Part shown: piece after piece, positions 23,478 through 31,795 of the stretch
Layout of the letters: every line of letters starts with the position of its first letter
Numbering within the stretch: position 1 is the first letter of the stretch
Assembly: GCA_024223125.1 (NCBI GenBank)
Contig: JAAEOP010000494.1
Location: 1-32,948 of the forward strand
Direction: 5' to 3'
From: Chloroflexota bacterium
Lineage (GTDB): Bacteria; Chloroflexota; Anaerolineae; Promineifilales; Promineifilaceae
DNA length: 32,948 bases
The notes under the pieces: generated by a model
The model's input: the letters and a program-made list of their open reading frames with translations, nothing else
What the model was told of the DNA's origin: nothing
Database searches by the model: none
Translations under genes and position numbers: made by a program

Positions 23478-23554
23478 CCGAACACCGAACACCGAACACG
23501 GAACACGGAACACGGAACACGGAACACGGAACACGGAACACGGAACACGGAACA
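23478..23554. repeat. Eleven-unit heptamer array (CCGAACA x3, CGGAACA x8)
   Basis: The longest and most regular array in the window, eight consecutive identical CGGAACA units after three CCGAACA. It lies between the start of the minus-strand glycosyltransferase (23424) and the transaldolase gene (23693). Unit identity suggests recent expansion. Confidence 0.85.
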
Positions 23555-23650
23555 CGAGATCGCCATTGTTTTTTACAGATGCCCACATTAAACTAATGCC
23601 GGTTTACACGTAAGAGAATGTCCTCTACCCAAGTCCACAAAGTATCTGTA

Positions 23651-23671
23651 GCGCAAACTGTCAGTTTGCGC
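23651..23671. repeat. Perfect palindrome in transaldolase leader
   Basis: GCGCAAACTG, one base, CAGTTTGCGC. It ends nine bases before the AAGGAG ribosome site of transaldolase. It may be a leader hairpin or a dispersed palindrome. Confidence 0.6.
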
Positions 23672-23692
23672 CAAACGCACAAGGAGATAATG

Positions 23693-24799
23693 ATGAACCC
23701 CCTGGTTGAACTACACGCATATGGTCAAAGCTTTTGGTATGACAACATCCGGCGCAAATTTTTGCAAGATGGCACACTGCAAAGTCTGATTGCTGAGGAT
23801 GGGCTGCGCGGCATGACCTCGAATCCGTCTATTTTTGAGAAGGCGATTGGACACAGTGATGATTATGATGCTCAAATTCGGGAACTGGTGGCGGCTGGCG
23901 CAAATGCCGACACTGTTTATGAAGCGTTGGTGCTGACTGATATTCAAGCTGCCTGTGATCTGTTTGCCGATTTGTACGCGGAATCTGAAGGCGGCGATGG
24001 CTTTGTGAGCCTGGAAGTCTCTCCTCATCTGGCACGGAACACGGCCGAGACAATCAGTGAAGCCAAGCGGTTATTTGCGGCCGTTAATCGTCCCAACCTG
24101 ATGATAAAAGTACCCGCTACCCCCGAAGGCATCCCCGCTATTCAAGAATTGATCGGCGCTGGCATCAATATCAACATTACGTTGATGTTTAGCATGGCTC
24201 ATTATGAAGCAGTGGCCGAGGTGTATATGGATGGATTAAACCAACTGTTGGCTAACGGAGGCGATCCCTCCAAAGTTGCTTCTGTTGCTTCATTCTTTGT
24301 TAGCCGAGTGGATACGGCCGTAGATAAAAAACTGGACGATTTGGGTGATTCGGCCGCTCAAGCATTACTAGGCAAAATAGCAGTAGCCAATTCCAAAGTG
24401 GTGTATCAACGCTTTAAGGAAATATTTCACAGCGAAGCGTTTCAAAAATTGCAGACGGCCGGGGCTGCCCGACAGCGCTTGTTATGGGCTTCTACCAGCG
24501 CCAAAAACCCAAATTACCCGGATACCCTTTACATTGACGATCTGGTTGGCCCCGAAACAGTAAACACAATGCCCCCCAAAACGATTGACGCTTTTCGCGA
24601 TCATGGAACGTTGGCTAACAAACTGGAAGAAGATGTGGATCAGGCACAGTCAGTGTTAGATAATCTGGCGGCGCTGCACATTAATCTAGATGAGATTACT
24701 GCACAATTGCAAGAGGATGGGGTGATCGCTTTTGCCAAATCATTTGATGCGTTGATGGAGACAATTGAAACTAAACGTAAAGAAATGGCGGCCGTATAA
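23693..24799 (+). CDS. tal: Transaldolase
   Basis: A 368-residue TIM-barrel enzyme of the long (about 370-residue) bacterial transaldolase type, moving a dihydroxyacetone unit between sugar phosphates in the non-oxidative pentose phosphate pathway. Visible motifs are GMTSNPSIFEKAI (about 41 to 53), VSLEVSPHLA, the Schiff-base lysine in LMIKVPATPEG (about 136 to 146), INITLMFS, ASFFVSRVDTAVD and LLWASTSAKNP. AAGGAG at 23681 to 23686 supports ATG 23693 (or ATG 23690); the upstream frame to 23618 translates the palindrome. In some bacteria it is fused to glucose-6-phosphate isomerase; here it stands alone. No other pentose phosphate gene is next to it. Confidence 0.93.
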   Translation: MNPLVELHAYGQSFWYDNIRRKFLQDGTLQSLIAEDGLRGMTSNPSIFEKAIGHSDDYDAQIRELVAAGANADTVYEALVLTDIQAACDLFADLYAESEGGDGFVSLEVSPHLARNTAETISEAKRLFAAVNRPNLMIKVPATPEGIPAIQELIGAGININITLMFSMAHYEAVAEVYMDGLNQLLANGGDPSKVASVASFFVSRVDTAVDKKLDDLGDSAAQALLGKIAVANSKVVYQRFKEIFHSEAFQKLQTAGAARQRLLWASTSAKNPNYPDTLYIDDLVGPETVNTMPPKTIDAFRDHGTLANKLEEDVDQAQSVLDNLAALHINLDEITAQLQEDGVIAFAKSFDALMETIETKRKEMAAV

Positions 24800-24877
24800 C
24801 CCTTGCGAGAAGGCGTCTGGCACTTCCCAAGCGCTGGGCATCTGAGGTTTAGGGGATATTGTGTCGCATCTGAATAA

Positions 24878-27307
24878 TTATTGCCAGGCAGCTTGCATAC
24901 AGGCCGTTTCCCAAGGCAGGTGGGCAAAAAACCGTTCATTTTCTGGTCGGTAAAGCCCGACCAAATATTCATCAACCAAGACCAACCATTGGTTATCGTT
25001 ACTCCAATGATACCCGCCATTAAACCTGGGCGAACGTGAGTTAAATTCCACGGTCAATTTTTCTTGCAAATCAACCACCACAAACCCTCGCTTTTTGGCT
25101 GGTTGGCTAAGTGCGATCAAGGCTGCATAACGGCCGTTTGGGGAAAATTTTGCGGCCGTTATCGGCATATCCGTTTCATGTAAAAGTTGAATTGAGTTTG
25201 CATTTTGCTCAATCAAGAAAAGGTAATAACGATTCAGGTTTGAGGCGGAAACGTGCAGCGTTGCCAGGAATTGATCCGGTTGATGGGGATTGACGGCTAC
25301 TTTTAGCAGCGTAACCGTTCCGGATGGCCTGGCAGGTATGCGTTCTATCAGATCGCTTGTTTGGAATATGATGCTGGTTTGACTGTCGTTGATATTGAGT
25401 TGAACAATATCCCCATTGTCCGTATCTCTGTAAAAAATATGGCTGTTGTCTTGCCAGGTTGCATTCATTGTCCTACCTAAATCTTTAAGGATATTCAGTT
25501 GGGAATCAGCTAATTGGATAGATGTAAATTCATTGAGTTGTATCGTCGGGTGGTCTTCAACGAGGATGAGGGCGTGTAAGCTATCGGGGGAGCGGAGAAC
25601 TCGTTGCCCTTCCGGGAATAAGGTTAATGGACAATTGCTGGCATCACATTGGTCGAGATTGATTTCACCCATTTGCCGGGCGCTTGGGTTTTGTTGGTAA
25701 AGAAAAAATCGCAGATATGAACTGCTGTTGGCCTGGTTCTCAAGCACAAAAAAGGATGCCCCTTCTGGTAAAGGCGGATCCGGGTGAATGGACATGATTT
25801 CCCCATTGGCCTGGTAAATATGCATGGAGATTGATTCTCCATTGTGAGGGGCTTCAATAATCAAAAGGTTGCCCTGAGGAAGGGGGTGTATATTGACGTT
25901 GGGATGGTCGAAATTTACGATGGTTGTTGAATGGCGTGTGTCTGGGGTGTATTGGATCAGGGACATGCCCGCATTTGGCGTGGGGCACAATAATATCAAT
26001 GATTCGTCAGGCGCTTCATCTAGTTGATTGCGGACTTGCTGCTGGGCGATGAAGTCAATCCAATTCCGCTCAATATTGTCAGGTTCACGGATAAAGAGGG
26101 ACACCCATTGCCAATAATCATCGGCTTGCCGAAGCGAAAGCTGCATTTCTAGTAGGGTAACGGCTGAATTTTCCCTTACCACAAAATCCACCAGCGCATA
26201 TCCGCTGCGTTTTGCAAGAGGGGTTAACTCTGTTGGCGAGGCAATGTCCCAAAACGCTTGCATCTCGCTGGGAGAAAACCGCACCTTTAACATCTGATCG
26301 AAATGTATCCCCAACAACGGCCGCGACTGTACATTTAATTGGGTGAGCAGTTTGTCATTGATTGCCTGGCTAAAAGCGAGATGTTCACAACATTGATACC
26401 CAGTTAAGGTTTTCATGGCGGTGGTTAAAATTGGGCGGGCATATGCTCTAAAAAGAGCCTGGTAGCCAGCTTCATCAATCGGCCGACCGACAGTGGTGGG
26501 CGCTGGTAAGATGAGTTGCTCGTTGTGGGGAGCTTGCAGGGAGAGATGAAAAGCGGTTTGGATATTAATGGGCGGATCCAGTGTGAGGGAGACAAGGAGA
26601 TGGAGATTCTCCAGGCAGGCAGTGTAGAAGGTGGGTGATTGGCGGCACAATTCGCCTATTTTTGTATTCAAATCAAGCGCCAACCGTTTGCCAAGTTCCT
26701 CGTCTTGGGCTGGAAAAGAGAGGGTGAGCCATTGACTTTTATGGGCAAGTTGTCTGGTACTTATTAACGCCTCGTTAGGCGACCACAGCCAACGCTCTTC
26801 TCCTAAGCGGTACGTTTCATCGTGTTGTAATTGAATTGTTTCGGTAAAACCATTGCCATTATCAACATCGTAGCTTTCTATGACGGAAGCGGTGACCACT
26901 GTCAGGTCGGGGGATATTTCCAACGAGAGCAGTTCGCTTTTTTTCGGCCGCCACTGCCAACCAAAAGCCTCCCTTTCAAATAATAAATTTTGCTTAAATA
27001 GCGTTTGTTGGCGATCTGCCCATTCCGAATTGCGCGCGGATAGGAGGAAAACAAACAAGCCAATATCCTTTTCTTGGGTGGCCGTACGCACCAATTCCAG
27101 ACTCGAAGTGACATCCTGGGTCACGTTGGCGCTCGCCCCTTCCACTCGCTGGTTTATGTGTTGAAAGATGATACGGCCGCTGCCAAAAACAACCACACAC
27201 AAAATGATGAAAGGAATTAACCAGCGGGGTATCGTTTTTGGGGGTGAGTCTGGTTCTACCACTGCCCAATCATCCCAATCCCCACCTGTCTGCCAATCAA
27301 AAGACAT
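24878..27307 (-). CDS. Unknown membrane-anchored protein with C-terminal propeller-like region
   Basis: An 809-residue protein I do not recognise. The N-terminus is acidic and Trp/Asp-rich (GGDWDDWAVVEPD), followed by one hydrophobic helix (about 29 to 47, PRWLIPFIILCVVVF), so most of it is probably extracytoplasmic. Residues about 60 to 430 form a mixed domain. The last 350 residues contain TolB/WD-like strands (ITAAKFSPNGRYAALIALSQ, FNGGYHWSNDNQWLVLVDEY), suggesting a beta-propeller. No catalytic motif is evident. It begins 29 bp after the homoserine kinase stop, so the two are likely co-transcribed. Start ATG 27307 has only a weak GAGGAT upstream. Confidence 0.7.
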   Translation of the reverse strand: MSFDWQTGGDWDDWAVVEPDSPPKTIPRWLIPFIILCVVVFGSGRIIFQHINQRVEGASANVTQDVTSSLELVRTATQEKDIGLFVFLLSARNSEWADRQQTLFKQNLLFEREAFGWQWRPKKSELLSLEISPDLTVVTASVIESYDVDNGNGFTETIQLQHDETYRLGEERWLWSPNEALISTRQLAHKSQWLTLSFPAQDEELGKRLALDLNTKIGELCRQSPTFYTACLENLHLLVSLTLDPPINIQTAFHLSLQAPHNEQLILPAPTTVGRPIDEAGYQALFRAYARPILTTAMKTLTGYQCCEHLAFSQAINDKLLTQLNVQSRPLLGIHFDQMLKVRFSPSEMQAFWDIASPTELTPLAKRSGYALVDFVVRENSAVTLLEMQLSLRQADDYWQWVSLFIREPDNIERNWIDFIAQQQVRNQLDEAPDESLILLCPTPNAGMSLIQYTPDTRHSTTIVNFDHPNVNIHPLPQGNLLIIEAPHNGESISMHIYQANGEIMSIHPDPPLPEGASFFVLENQANSSSYLRFFLYQQNPSARQMGEINLDQCDASNCPLTLFPEGQRVLRSPDSLHALILVEDHPTIQLNEFTSIQLADSQLNILKDLGRTMNATWQDNSHIFYRDTDNGDIVQLNINDSQTSIIFQTSDLIERIPARPSGTVTLLKVAVNPHQPDQFLATLHVSASNLNRYYLFLIEQNANSIQLLHETDMPITAAKFSPNGRYAALIALSQPAKKRGFVVVDLQEKLTVEFNSRSPRFNGGYHWSNDNQWLVLVDEYLVGLYRPENERFFAHLPWETACMQAAWQ

Positions 27308-27336
27308 GGATCAATATCCTCGGAAGTTGTTCAAAA

Positions 27337-28245
27337 TCAAGTAGACATTCCAACCCTACACCCGCCCCTATCAATTTCTAATATCCAGGTACGACTATCC
27401 ACACTTATATCAGCAAACACGGCCGTCACCACCTCCCCAACCACCTCATGCCCATCTGCCGCAAAGGCAATTAAACTGGGACCAGCTCCGCTCAAGGCGA
27501 CGGCTTTGGCGCCGGCTGCTTTGGCGGCCGTAAACGCCTCAGCCATGCCCGGAATCAGGGGAATGCGGTACGGTTGGTGCAGTTTGTCTTGCATGGCGAT
27601 GGCTAATTTATCGTAGTCGGCTGTTTGCAAAGCGTGAATGAGCAGGGGAGTGCGGCTAGCGTTAAAGATGGTATCGTTGAGGGAGACTTGCTGGGGTAAA
27701 GCAGCCCGCGCCTCTTTGGTGAGCAGATGAACGTCAGGCAAGACAACAACCACTTTCATGTCGGGCAGATCAAACTGCTCAAGGCACAATCCATGCTCAT
27801 CAGATATCCCCAAAACTAATCCGCCGTACAAAGCGGGGGCGACGTTGTCGGGGTGACCTTCTATTTTGGTGGCAAATTGACATAGTTGGCGGAGGGTATA
27901 CGGCCGTCCCACCAACTCATTCGCACCTAACAAACCGGCCAGAACGGCTGTAGAACTACTGCCCAACCCACTACCGACAGGAATGTTGTTTTCTTGCTGG
28001 ATGTGGAGACCGGATGGCCGTTGGCCCACCTTTTCAAAAATAATATTGGCGCATTGATACACCAGGTTGCTTTCATCAGCGGCAACTTTGTGGGCGTCTG
28101 TGCCGTTGATGGCGATGGTGAGGGTAGGGGTGGTTACGGCCGTGAATGTAACCCTATTGTATAAATTCAGCGCCAACCCCAGACAATCAAATCCAGGGCC
28201 AAGATTGGCCGATGTGGCCGGAACAGTAACGTGTATTTTTGTCAT
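27337..28245 (-). CDS. thrB: Homoserine kinase (GHMP family)
   Basis: A 302-residue GHMP kinase that phosphorylates homoserine with ATP, the step before threonine synthase. Motifs are the N-terminal VTVPATSANLGPGFDCLG (about 5 to 22), the ATP-binding IPVGSGLGSSSTAVLAG (about 87 to 103), the EGHPDNVAPALYGG block and the C-terminal GAGPSLIAF motif (about 258). Length is normal. Start ATG 28245 (MTKIHVTVP) is chosen over an upstream ATG at 28287, because family similarity begins there. No threonine synthase or homoserine dehydrogenase gene is adjacent. The downstream gene (24878 to 27307) is probably co-transcribed. A second, unrelated homoserine-kinase-like gene lies at 4602. Confidence 0.92.
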   Translation of the reverse strand: MTKIHVTVPATSANLGPGFDCLGLALNLYNRVTFTAVTTPTLTIAINGTDAHKVAADESNLVYQCANIIFEKVGQRPSGLHIQQENNIPVGSGLGSSSTAVLAGLLGANELVGRPYTLRQLCQFATKIEGHPDNVAPALYGGLVLGISDEHGLCLEQFDLPDMKVVVVLPDVHLLTKEARAALPQQVSLNDTIFNASRTPLLIHALQTADYDKLAIAMQDKLHQPYRIPLIPGMAEAFTAAKAAGAKAVALSGAGPSLIAFAADGHEVVGEVVTAVFADISVDSRTWILEIDRGGCRVGMST

Positions 28246-28362
28246 AAGTTTAACGGATATTGTAAGTGCCTGAGAACCAAAGGACAACTTCGATAAAAAG
28301 CAATAGTTTTCCCCTTTGTCAATTTTTGTAAAGTAAGGGATTATTTGTTATCTTTCGTCGTC

Positions 28363-28428
28363 AAAGTTACCAACTTTTACATACTTGTTTGTCAATTAAC
28401 CTGATTTCTGAAAGTTGGCAACTTTTTT
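28363..28428. repeat. Two related AAAGTT palindromes between divergent genes
   Basis: AAAGTT/AACTTT around ACC (28363 to 28377) and AAAGTTG/CAACTTT around one base (28411 to 28425), the second followed by TTT. They lie between thrB and the divergent gene at 28485, so they might be operator or leader elements, or dispersed palindromes. Confidence 0.5.
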
Positions 28429-28484
28429 ACCTTGAAATTTTGAGGTGTTACTTCAAATAGAACATAGGAGAAATTGAATTTCTG

Positions 28485-29147
28485 ATGAAGTCATTTTTAA
28501 GTTTATTAGCATTGTTTTTAATCGTTTTACTGGTTGGCAGTATCTGTCTGGCCATTATTGTGGGCTGGTCGGTTGGGGGTGGGTGGTTGTTAACCCAAAT
28601 ATTGCCATTTACTCTTTTTGAAGGGACCCTGCTGACGATGGTTGCTTCCATCGTCGTTGGTTTTGTAGCTGCAAAAATATTTCTAATGGGTGATTCTCTG
28701 TCTTCACCCTATTCAATATCACCCGACGATTTTTTGGAGGATGTGGAACCAGAGCTAATCCCGGAAAAGCGATTTTATGATTCTAAAGGTCGGCGAACGA
28801 ATGAAGCCTGGTTTCGTTGGGATATTGCCAACAGTATGTACTTTGATTTTGAGGATGATGACGATATTAACACAACCATGAACGATGTAGAAATGCAAGA
28901 ACTGGCTGTGCGACTGTCTGAAATTACGGTTGCCGCTATGAAAAAGTATAGAACCAGACCAGGCAAACGTGTTCGGGTAACGATTTCGCAGTTGAAACGG
29001 CAGATGGACAAGATGGGCCAACGGCCGTATGATGACGATATTTTGGCAACGGCCGTGGCGGCCATTAACCGAAGTTTTGATTATGATGACGATTTTGCTG
29101 AAATTATCCGCGATAAATCTTGGAACAAATTGGCCGAAGATTGGTAA
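28485..29147 (+). CDS. Membrane protein of unknown function
   Basis: A 220-residue protein. Two hydrophobic helices (about 4 to 28 and 42 to 66) are followed by an acidic region with EDDDDIN (about 122) and a C-terminal part rich in charged residues (GKRVRVTISQLKRQMDKMGQ). I recognise no family. AGGAGA lies 12 to 18 bases upstream of ATG 28485, a long spacing. It is divergent from thrB. Two ACGGCCGT sites fall near its 3' end. The cytoplasmic tail might bind protein or nucleic acid, but nothing in the sequence shows it. Confidence 0.75.
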   Translation: MKSFLSLLALFLIVLLVGSICLAIIVGWSVGGGWLLTQILPFTLFEGTLLTMVASIVVGFVAAKIFLMGDSLSSPYSISPDDFLEDVEPELIPEKRFYDSKGRRTNEAWFRWDIANSMYFDFEDDDDINTTMNDVEMQELAVRLSEITVAAMKKYRTRPGKRVRVTISQLKRQMDKMGQRPYDDDILATAVAAINRSFDYDDDFAEIIRDKSWNKLAEDW

Positions 29148-29328
29148 GCTGAATTATGATTCTAAACCCTCAAGAGTTGAACAATAAAGAGCGTTACAAA
29201 CTTGTTATTGGTTCGATTGTGCCCCGCCTGTGCCCCGCCCCATCGCCTGAGTGAGTACGATGGATAAAGTTGGGAAATTGAATCTGGTCCCGTTTAGGGC
29301 TTGCCCGTAAATAACTTTTGAGTTTCCA

Positions 29329-29360
29329 GATTGGTTCACTCTCGAAAGAGTGAACCAATC
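29329..29360. repeat. Perfect 14-bp stem-loop with CGAA loop
   Basis: GATTGGTTCACTCT, loop CGAA, and the exact complement. Its GGTTCAC/GTGAACC core resembles the GGTTCCAC/GTGGAACC stem at 10344 to 10376. No T-run follows. Confidence 0.7.
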
Positions 29361-29595
29361 TTGCCAAGTTAAAAGCGAGCGTTTCCTTAGCTATTCCACG
29401 GCTGTCTCCACCAACCCCCTAACCCTCCTCTGCGACCAATCGGTCGTTTGGCCGGTTCCACCTATACCCACATAAATGACCTGTTTGAGATGCACCGGGT
29501 TCCCCCCCAGAAGAAAGTTATTAGCTTAGGCTTAAACAAACCCGTTTTTCTTTGGCGGCTTGATCGTGCCGGTATAAACTATTATTGCTATTGGA

Positions 29596-29626
29596 GGTTG
29601 CTGTTTACAGCAACCTTTTATTTTTT
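29596..29626 (+). terminator. Intrinsic terminator directly in front of the PhnD-like gene
   Basis: GGTTGCTG, loop TTTA, CAGCAACC, then TTTTATTTTTT, a canonical terminator. ATG 29635 follows eight bases after the T-run. It either ends upstream transcription or attenuates the downstream operon. A GGAGG lies at 29593 to 29597, overlapping the foot of the stem. Confidence 0.75.
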
Positions 29627-29634
29627 GATTGGGT

Positions 29635-30819
29635 ATGTCTGTGAGAAAAATATGGTTCTTATTGGGGATGGGTTGTTGGCTGTTGTTGACAGCTTGCCAG
29701 CCTCAGGTAATGGAAGTGGAAGTGACGCGAGTGGTAGATACCTCGGCAGTTACGGACGTTATCCCCGCTACTCCTGAAACTATTCTCATTGAAGTGACCC
29801 GATTGGTTCCCCAGGAAGTAACCCGTGTGGTTTCCGAAGAAGTGATTGTGGAACAAACACCATCCCCCGTAGGGTCGGCCGCGCGGCCGGTGCAGTTATT
29901 GTTTGCGCCTACTGTGAATACGGCCGTATTAACCCAACGCGCTCAATCTTTAATTCAGGCTCTATCAGACGCGACAGGCGCCCGTTTTGAAATCGGTATT
30001 TTAGACGATGAGCAGGCTGTAATTGACCTGTTGTGCGCTGCTCCTGCGGATACGATTGCCTTTCTATCGGGGATGGGATATGCGCGGGCGAATGAGCAGT
30101 GTGGGGCGGAAGTAACGGCCGTAGGTGTAAACAATACCGGCCAATCGTGGCAAACCGGCATGATTATCGTCCGGCAAGACAGCGGTATTGAATCACTGGC
30201 TGATCTGGCCGGAAAAACATGGGCTGTGCCCGACGAAACCAGCGTCCCTGAAACCCGTTATTTTCAAGCGTTATTGGTAGCCGAAGGAGTAGAACCAGGC
30301 AACATGACCGTTGTGCCTGGAGACAACACGGCCATGCTGGCTGTGTTGAACGGAGATGTGGATTTTGCCAGCGGCCGCTTTATTCCTCCGGTGATGCCAT
30401 ATGAAGAAACAGAATGGATTTACGGTGAAGATGATCCTGAATTGTGGCGGGCTACCGGCATCTTACCGGGACGCAGCGCCATCGGTTTTATTATTGTAAA
30501 TGGCGGCCCAGATTATGGCGGCTACATGGTGCGGGATGCCCGATCTGGCATTTATGACACAAACCGCACTGTATTCCAAGATACTAAAATTTTAATCCTG
30601 ACTGCGCCTATTCCCAATCAAACTATTGCCTTTGGCGCAAATTTTCCGGTGGGATTAGCGCGACAGGTGATGGTCATACTAGACGAATTTGGCGATTCAG
30701 AAACTTGCCGAGAGTCATTGTGCGCCTCAGATGTTTATGGCTGGTCGGGGATTGATCTAGCTGTAGATGCCGATTATGAACCGTACCGTTTTGTGTTGGA
30801 AACGTTGAATTATGATTGA
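29635..30819 (+). CDS. PhnD-like phosphate/phosphonate-type solute-binding lipoprotein
   Basis: A 394-residue exported lipoprotein. The signal peptide has a lipobox (LLLTACQ, Cys about 20). A linker repeats EVTRVV, EVTRLV, EVTRVV (about 26 to 70), a style I associate with Chloroflexota lipoproteins. The binding domain (about 83 to 390) has PVQLLFAPTVNTAVL, the GMIIVRQDSGIESLADLAGK block and FASGRFIPP, as in PF12974-type ABC solute-binding proteins for phosphonate or phosphite. Substrate is not certain. No permease or ATPase gene is adjacent. It overlaps the next gene by eight bases, so it is translationally coupled to a glycosyltransferase. GTG 29641 is an alternative start. Confidence 0.75.
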   Translation: MSVRKIWFLLGMGCWLLLTACQPQVMEVEVTRVVDTSAVTDVIPATPETILIEVTRLVPQEVTRVVSEEVIVEQTPSPVGSAARPVQLLFAPTVNTAVLTQRAQSLIQALSDATGARFEIGILDDEQAVIDLLCAAPADTIAFLSGMGYARANEQCGAEVTAVGVNNTGQSWQTGMIIVRQDSGIESLADLAGKTWAVPDETSVPETRYFQALLVAEGVEPGNMTVVPGDNTAMLAVLNGDVDFASGRFIPPVMPYEETEWIYGEDDPELWRATGILPGRSAIGFIIVNGGPDYGGYMVRDARSGIYDTNRTVFQDTKILILTAPIPNQTIAFGANFPVGLARQVMVILDEFGDSETCRESLCASDVYGWSGIDLAVDADYEPYRFVLETLNYD

Positions 30820-31780
30820 TGTTGCTGTTATTGTCGTTAGCTGGAATGTACGCGATTATTTGGTGAAATGTTTGCGTTCAGTATATGCGGAGTTCAAACG
30901 TTCTGGGCTGAACGGAGAAGTGTGGGTGGTGGATAATGCCTCTACCGATGGCACAATTGCTTTGTTAGGCGATCTGTTCCCGCAGGTGCATCTCATTAGC
31001 AATGATCGTAATGTGGGTTTTGGAGCTGCCAATAATCAAGGGATGCAGGCTGCGGCCGCCAGTGACTCGCGTTATTATTTTTTACTCAATCCCGATACGG
31101 TTTTGCATCCGGGCGCATTGGCTGAACTGGTACGCTGTCTGGATGATCGCCCTGAAGCAGGCATGGCGGGAGCGCGGCTGGTGTATGGCGACGGCCGTTT
31201 TCAACACAGTGCCTTTTCTTTTCCTGGTATTACCCAATTGATGTTTGATCTTTTCCCCGTGCCCGCCCGTTTGTATGAGAGTCGTTGGAACGGCCGTTAT
31301 CCCCGTTCCCTGTACCGGCGCAATGGCAAACCGTTTGCTGTGGATCACCCCTTAGGTGCGACCATGCTGGTGCGGGCCGAAGTGGCCGAAGCTACCAAAG
31401 GATTCGATGAGTCTTATCATATGTATTGTGAGGAGATTGATTGGAGTTGGCGCGTACAAACGGCCGGTTGGAAAATTTACGCCGTGCCTTCAGCCGAAAT
31501 TGTCCATTATAGTGGTGAAAGTACGCGGCAGGTTCCGTCCCAATCGGTCATCAATTTGTGGCGCAGCCGGGCGCAGTTGTACCAGCAGCATCACGGCCGT
31601 TTCCGGCTGGCGTTAGCCCGTTGGCTGGTCATAAAAGGGATGCGTAAAAAAGCAAGCCGCGCAACAGAGCCAGAGTTGAAACACGCTTACGAAGAAGTGG
31701 TCCGCATCTGGCAGACTTCCAATTCTGATGAACCAGGAGAAGGACAGGCGGCAAGTGTGCAAGTAGCAAGTGGCAAGTAG
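30812..31780 (+). CDS. GT2-family glycosyltransferase (rhamnosyltransferase-like)
   Basis: A 322-residue soluble GT-A enzyme. VAVIVVSWNVRDYLVKCL (about 4 to 21), VVDNASTDGT (about 39 to 48), NVGFGAANNQGM, the metal-binding LLNPDTVL (about 90 to 97) and the acceptor-side CEEIDWSWR (about 203 to 211) match WbbL-type transferases that add rhamnose or related sugars to lipid-linked glycans. The final residues (AASVQVASGK) derive from the GCAAGTG heptamer array at 31751, so the original C-terminus was probably shorter or different. It overlaps the PhnD-like gene by eight bases; the next glycosyltransferase starts six bases after its stop. Confidence 0.85.
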   Translation: MIDVAVIVVSWNVRDYLVKCLRSVYAEFKRSGLNGEVWVVDNASTDGTIALLGDLFPQVHLISNDRNVGFGAANNQGMQAAAASDSRYYFLLNPDTVLHPGALAELVRCLDDRPEAGMAGARLVYGDGRFQHSAFSFPGITQLMFDLFPVPARLYESRWNGRYPRSLYRRNGKPFAVDHPLGATMLVRAEVAEATKGFDESYHMYCEEIDWSWRVQTAGWKIYAVPSAEIVHYSGESTRQVPSQSVINLWRSRAQLYQQHHGRFRLALARWLVIKGMRKKASRATEPELKHAYEEVVRIWQTSNSDEPGEGQAASVQVASGK

Positions 31781-31795
31781 GCAAGTGTGCAAGTT
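31751..31795 (+). repeat. GCAAGTG heptamer array spanning a gene junction
   Basis: GCAAGTG, GCAAGTA, GCAAGTG, GCAAGTA, GCAAGTG, GCAAGTT, with period 7 to 8. It encodes the last residues of one GT2 gene, its stop codon and the GTG start of the next. It belongs to the same family as 22452 to 22493 in reverse orientation. Confidence 0.7.

Larger units (their letters stand above)
29148..29634. other. Intergenic region with stem-loops, no gene
   Basis: About 490 bp without a supported gene. It contains a duplicated TGTGCCCCGCC (29219 to 29242), a perfect 14-bp stem-loop (29329 to 29360) and a strong terminator-like hairpin (29596 to 29626) directly before the next gene. A small hairpin CGACC/GGTCG lies near 29431. 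The leader could hold a regulatory RNA, but no known riboswitch is recognised. Confidence 0.5.

Noticed and set aside
23478..23554. CRISPR array
   Set aside because: Units are 7 bp in direct tandem with no spacers.
23425..23586. 54-codon N-terminal extension with RVPCSVF repeats
   Set aside because: It only translates the heptamer array; the protein proper begins at ATG 23424.
29448..29777. 109-residue plus-strand frame across the terminator hairpin
   Set aside because: It overlaps the PhnD-like gene in another frame, crosses a terminator and has no domain.
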